A DNA stretch of 8,088 nt from Verrucomicrobiota bacterium. Its GTDB lineage: Bacteria > Verrucomicrobiota > Verrucomicrobiia > Chthoniobacterales > UBA10450. Of the stretch, positions 5,285-8,088 are shown piece after piece. Under the pieces are notes generated by a model. That model made no database searches, had not been told where the DNA came from, and worked only from the letters and a program-made list of their open reading frames with translations. Within the stretch, counting starts at the first letter, position 1. Each line of letters begins with the position of its first letter. A program made the position numbers and the translations under genes. Where the stretch lies: assembly GCA_003217835.1 (NCBI GenBank), contig QHMQ01000022.1, positions 1 to 8,088 on the forward strand. Direction: 5' to 3'.

Positions 5285-6487
5285 TCAGTTCGTCAATTTC
5301 AGAGATTCAATCAAGCGCGGATCGCGAATGGGAAAGAGAGAGGTCCTCGGCACGACTCGCAAATAAACGAAACCGAGGGTTGCGCCGACAGCGATGAGCG
5401 AAACCAAGTCCCAGATGCTCACGTGCACGCCGGTGCCGTGCAACGCGGGCAAGACGATGAGGTACATGTCGAGCATTTGCATGCAGACAATCCATCCCGC
5501 GACGTAGCAAAGCCGGTGCGGCTCTTTTTTAATCGAGCGCAAAAGTAAAATCGCAAATGGCCCGAAGAAACGTCCAACGACCAGGAGCATGCTCAAGGCC
5601 CACCACGACTCGGTGTTCCGCGTGATAAAATATTCGGTCTCCTCCGGCATGTTTGCGTACCAGATGAGCATGTATTGGCCGAACCCGATGTAGGCCCAAA
5701 AAACGCAGAAGGCGAACATCCATTTCCCCATGATGTGGTAATGCTCGAGCGTGATGACGTCCTTCAAGTAGCCAGCCTGACGCAGAGCCGTGATCACCAG
5801 CACGAGCAGGGACATCGAGCTGCCGGCCGCGCCCGCAAAGATGTAAACGCCGAACATGGTTGAGAACCAGTGATAGTTCAGGCTCATCAGCCAATCGAAT
5901 GCGCCAAAGGTAAGACAAAGCGCAAACATCGGCAGACTAATAAACGCGACCTTGCGCATCCAGATCGTGAACCGCGGATTTCCGTCTTTGTCCTGCCGGA
6001 CCGAGAGCCGTCGCAAAGAGAGCGATGCGAATATAAAAAAGGCGAAGAAGAGCACGGTGCGCCCAAGAAAGAAATTCCAATTGAGATAAGCGCGTTTGGA
6101 ATCGAGTGAAGCCTCCTCTCCGGTCGGGATATCCATCCACGCGTAAAGGTGGTGACGGAGGAGGAGGATCGGCACGAAGAGAATCGCCAATACTCCCAGC
6201 AACGCCGCGAGATTTTCCAACTGACGTCGCACAACAACTGACCATTCGGCGTCCGTAGCATGGTGGACGATTGTCCAGAAAAAACAGCCGACGCAGAGTG
6301 TGAAGAAAAATGCAAAGGCAAAGAGCCATGAATAACTGAACTGATGCGGATTCACGATTGCGCCGACAACGCAGAGCGTCAGCGCCACAAAGGCAATCAA
6401 TCCAAGGAGGAACGAGAGGCCCGCAAAACGGTCCCGTTCAAAATATTCGCCTTCCGGCGTCGGAACGACTTGTGAACGTTCGCTCAT
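5285..6487 (-). CDS. actF: Alternative Complex III subunit ActF (NrfD-like integral membrane protein)
   Basis: 400 residues with about ten membrane helices (near 24-44, 53-73, 92-110, 140-159, 180-200, 208-232, 252-275, 295-316, 326-346 and 358-375). ActF is one of the two large NrfD/PsrC-type membrane subunits of ACIII, which oxidises menaquinol and passes electrons to periplasmic carriers. Family features visible by eye include HHATDAEW (75-82), the LEHYHIMGKWMFAFC stretch (247-261), IWYANMPEET (275-284) and the C-terminal RVVPRTSLFPIRDPRL. The ATG overlaps the actE stop by four bases (ATGA), and the next gene follows after 2 bases. Nothing suggests damage. Position after actE fits the usual actABCDEF order. 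Confidence 0.93.
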   Translation of the reverse strand: MSERSQVVPTPEGEYFERDRFAGLSFLLGLIAFVALTLCVVGAIVNPHQFSYSWLFAFAFFFTLCVGCFFWTIVHHATDAEWSVVVRRQLENLAALLGVLAILFVPILLLRHHLYAWMDIPTGEEASLDSKRAYLNWNFFLGRTVLFFAFFIFASLSLRRLSVRQDKDGNPRFTIWMRKVAFISLPMFALCLTFGAFDWLMSLNYHWFSTMFGVYIFAGAAGSSMSLLVLVITALRQAGYLKDVITLEHYHIMGKWMFAFCVFWAYIGFGQYMLIWYANMPEETEYFITRNTESWWALSMLLVVGRFFGPFAILLLRSIKKEPHRLCYVAGWIVCMQMLDMYLIVLPALHGTGVHVSIWDLVSLIAVGATLGFVYLRVVPRTSLFPIRDPRLIESLKLTN

Positions 6488-7185
6488 TTTTTTTCCAGCT
6501 CGGCGCGGCGCTCCTCGGGAACATCCGCAATTGCCGCGTTTTGACTTCGCTGTAAGGCGCGCAGGTAAGCAATGATCGCCCAGCGATCAGCGACAATGAT
6601 GTTCGGCCCGTAAGCCATCATTGTGTTTTTGCCGTTGGTGATCGTATTGAAAATCTCGCCGTCAGCCATTTTGCGGATCCGTTCATCCTGGAGAGTCACG
6701 ACGGTCGCGAGCCCGTGTTGCTTGACAATTCCGTTGCCCGCAGCGGTGGCGCCATGACACATCGCGCAAGTGATGTTGAAACGCTGCTGCCCACGCTCCA
6801 TCAACTCGCGCGTGACTTCCAGCGGAATACCTGTTCCCCAATTGTTGCCCATTTTGCCGGTGTCGTAATAATCGGTGCCGACACTAAAGCCGACTCGCGG
6901 ATGCGTCTGGGGCGGCTCGGCTGTGGCGGCGACGCTAACCGGCGTAGCGATCGTTTCGGCCTTTGGCATCTCATACCCGATTGGAACTGTGCCGGCCACT
7001 GGCGAACGCGCGCCTCGACCATCTGCAAAAAAGTTGAGTGGCGCTTGTGCGCGCACTTTCATCTGACGCACCATGTCTGGAAAAATCTCGAGAGGTGAGC
7101 CGGTGCTTTTTTGTCCCCGAAATCCGAACACGGCAATAATCGCGATCGTGAACAAAAGAGAAATTAAGAGAAATCCGCGCAGCAT
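6484..7185 (-). CDS. actE: Alternative Complex III monoheme cytochrome c subunit ActE
   Basis: 233 residues. An N-terminal membrane helix (about 3-22) has no lipobox cysteine, so it is a membrane anchor or uncleaved signal. FPDMVRQMKV (35-44) and NFFADGRGARSPVAGTV (51-67) are the characteristic ActE front part. The single heme site is CAMCH at 140-144. MMAYGPNI (189-196) supplies the likely axial methionine, and a closing WAIIAYLRALQ helix is typical of class I cytochromes c. It carries electrons from the ACIII core towards the next acceptor on the periplasmic side. The start at 7185 is chosen because GAGGA lies 5 bases upstream, it sits one base after the actD stop, and it gives a clean membrane anchor. 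An in-frame ATG further upstream would add 32 residues inside actD. Confidence 0.93.
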   Translation of the reverse strand: MLRGFLLISLLFTIAIIAVFGFRGQKSTGSPLEIFPDMVRQMKVRAQAPLNFFADGRGARSPVAGTVPIGYEMPKAETIATPVSVAATAEPPQTHPRVGFSVGTDYYDTGKMGNNWGTGIPLEVTRELMERGQQRFNITCAMCHGATAAGNGIVKQHGLATVVTLQDERIRKMADGEIFNTITNGKNTMMAYGPNIIVADRWAIIAYLRALQRSQNAAIADVPEERRAELEKK

Positions 7186-7186
7186 G

Positions 7187-7741
7187 TTATTCCTCGTGGA
7201 CGATCGTGATGTGCTGCCCGCCGCTTTGTTCGAGTAGGTCGCGTACACCGGTTTCGGTAAAACGCGGATCGCGTGCTTCAATCGCCAGGAAAAATCCGTC
7301 GTTGGTCACGCGCATAAACCGTTCCCAGTTGAACATGGGATGATACCAACGCGGCAATCCGTTCATGGTGAACATCGCGAAAAATGCGGCAAACGCCCCG
7401 AAGAGCACCGTCAATTCGAACATGATTGGGAAAAATGCCGGGACGGTGAAAAAATTTGTCGGTTTGCCGTGCACATCGAGCGGATAGAGAAACGACGACG
7501 GACCAAATTCGATTAAGGCAGCGGTGAGCAAGCCGGAAACTCCGCCAAACAAAACCCATCCACTCAACCAGGATTTTCCTAATCCCATGGCTTCATCCAT
7601 TCCATGGATCGGAAACGGCGAATACACATCCCAGCGTCTGAAACCAGCGTCCCGGACCCGTTTGGCCGCTTCGTAAAGCGCGGCCGCGCTCGGATATTCC
7701 GCAGCCATTGCATACACTTTGTGACCGGCAGGAGTCCTCAC
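7187..7741 (-). CDS. actD: Alternative Complex III membrane subunit ActD (DUF3341)
   Basis: 184 residues. A hydrophilic N-terminal domain contains DVYSPFPIHGMDEAMG (38-53), the signature of ActD. Two membrane helices follow (about 57-77 and 104-126), joined by a loop with GKPTNFF. The C-terminal FFLAIEARDPRF (150-161) is also typical. ActD is a small peripheral/membrane subunit that packs against the NrfD-like subunits of ACIII; no cofactor site is expected. Translation starts at GTG (7741), overlapping the actC stop by four bases (GTGA). A strong AAAGGAG site 8 bases upstream decides this start over the ATG at residue 12. Confidence 0.93.
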   Translation of the reverse strand: MRTPAGHKVYAMAAEYPSAAALYEAAKRVRDAGFRRWDVYSPFPIHGMDEAMGLGKSWLSGWVLFGGVSGLLTAALIEFGPSSFLYPLDVHGKPTNFFTVPAFFPIMFELTVLFGAFAAFFAMFTMNGLPRWYHPMFNWERFMRVTNDGFFLAIEARDPRFTETGVRDLLEQSGGQHITIVHEE

Positions 7742-8088
7742 CGTGAGCGCTCCTTTCCTCTACCAGTTGCCGACTGAATCCCAGCTGGCGAAGCATAATG
7801 CGCGTCCGCCTCGGGCACAGCGGTCTTCACTTCCGACATCGCGATCATGGGCAGAAAACGGACAAAGAGCAGAAAAAGCGAAGTGAAAATCCCGAGTGTG
7901 CCGATGTATGTCCAGATGTCCACCCAAGTCGGATAAAACATTCCCCAGGAAGAGGGAAGAAAGTCGCGATGCAAGCCCCCGACGATAATGATGAAGCGCT
8001 CGAACCACATGCCGGCGTTCACGCACATGCAGACGAAATAAACGACGTAGACATTTCGCCGGCACCATCTGAACCAAAAGAGCTGCGG
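7738..8088 (-). CDS. actC: Alternative Complex III subunit ActC (NrfD-like), C-terminal fragment
   Basis: The last 116 residues are present; the gene begins outside the window. The frame is open from base 8088. The sequence contains a helix with NAGMWFERFIIIVGGL (24-39), then HRDFLPSSWGMFYPTWVDIW (40-59), then a final helix (about 60-80) ending RFLPMIAMSEVK (77-88). This is the highly recognisable C-terminus of ActC, the NrfD/PsrC-type subunit thought to hold the quinol-binding site next to the Fe-S subunit ActB. A polar tail of about 28 residues follows. The stop overlaps the actD start. actA and actB are expected upstream, beyond base 8088. Confidence 0.93.
   Translation of the reverse strand, partial: PQLFWFRWCRRNVYVVYFVCMCVNAGMWFERFIIIVGGLHRDFLPSSWGMFYPTWVDIWTYIGTLGIFTSLFLLFVRFLPMIAMSEVKTAVPEADAHYASPAGIQSATGRGKERSR
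7750..7756 (-). promoter_or_regulatory. Shine-Dalgarno site fixing the GTG start of actD
   Basis: AAAGGAG on the minus strand lies within the last codons of actC, 8 bases before the GTG at 7741. It is the strongest ribosome-binding site I see in this window and supports the GTG start and the 4-base overlap. Confidence 0.75.

Noticed and set aside
7186..7281. Upstream extension of actE by 32 residues
   Set aside because: It lies inside actD in another frame. The ATG at 7185 has a good ribosome site and gives the expected membrane anchor.
1..8088. CRISPR array, tRNA, rRNA or transposase genes
   Set aside because: No regularly spaced repeats, no tRNA-like cloverleaf and no transposase motif were seen on either strand by eye.

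Overview
The window reads almost entirely on the minus strand and holds the distal part of a respiratory gene cluster, followed by a short segment with two membrane-protease genes. The GC-rich composition, the Alternative Complex III (ACIII) gene order and the style of the adjacent oxidase-like genes suggest a member of the Verrucomicrobiota, probably a soil or freshwater lineage. This is inference from family knowledge; there is no rRNA or other phylogenetic marker here.

Layout in transcription order (high to low coordinates). Positions 8088-5285 carry the end of actC, then actD, actE and actF of ACIII, the quinol:cytochrome c/electron-acceptor oxidoreductase that replaces the bc1 complex. 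actAB should lie just outside the window. Positions 5282-1100 follow with almost no spacing: a small one-helix protein with a Pro/Ala-rich tail, a CcoN-like 12-helix protein, a CcoO-like membrane-anchored monoheme cytochrome c, and a third monoheme membrane cytochrome c. Junctions are 4-base overlaps or gaps of 1-28 bases, so this looks like one operon, closed by a GC-rich hairpin just after the last stop codon (1077-1099). Positions 825-1099 have no convincing gene but contain an imperfect palindrome (918-975). Positions 824-1 hold a rhomboid protease gene that needs a frame change to be read in full, and the first 30 codons of an SDH-family (SppA/ClpP-like) membrane proteinase.

The most unusual point is the CcoN-like protein. 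It has normal length and keeps both His ligands of the low-spin heme b (H82, H363). The positions expected to hold the three CuB histidines, the high-spin heme histidine and the active-site tyrosine are Asn, Gln, Arg, Tyr and Ser. It therefore looks like a heme-copper oxidase fold that has lost the oxygen-reducing centre but kept an electron-carrying heme, inside an ACIII operon with two cytochrome c partners. The CcoO-like partner also carries a Pro/Ala/Ser-rich insertion of about 170 residues between its heme-binding motif and its axial methionine. Together the genes could form an ACIII-linked membrane electron conduit rather than a terminal oxidase.
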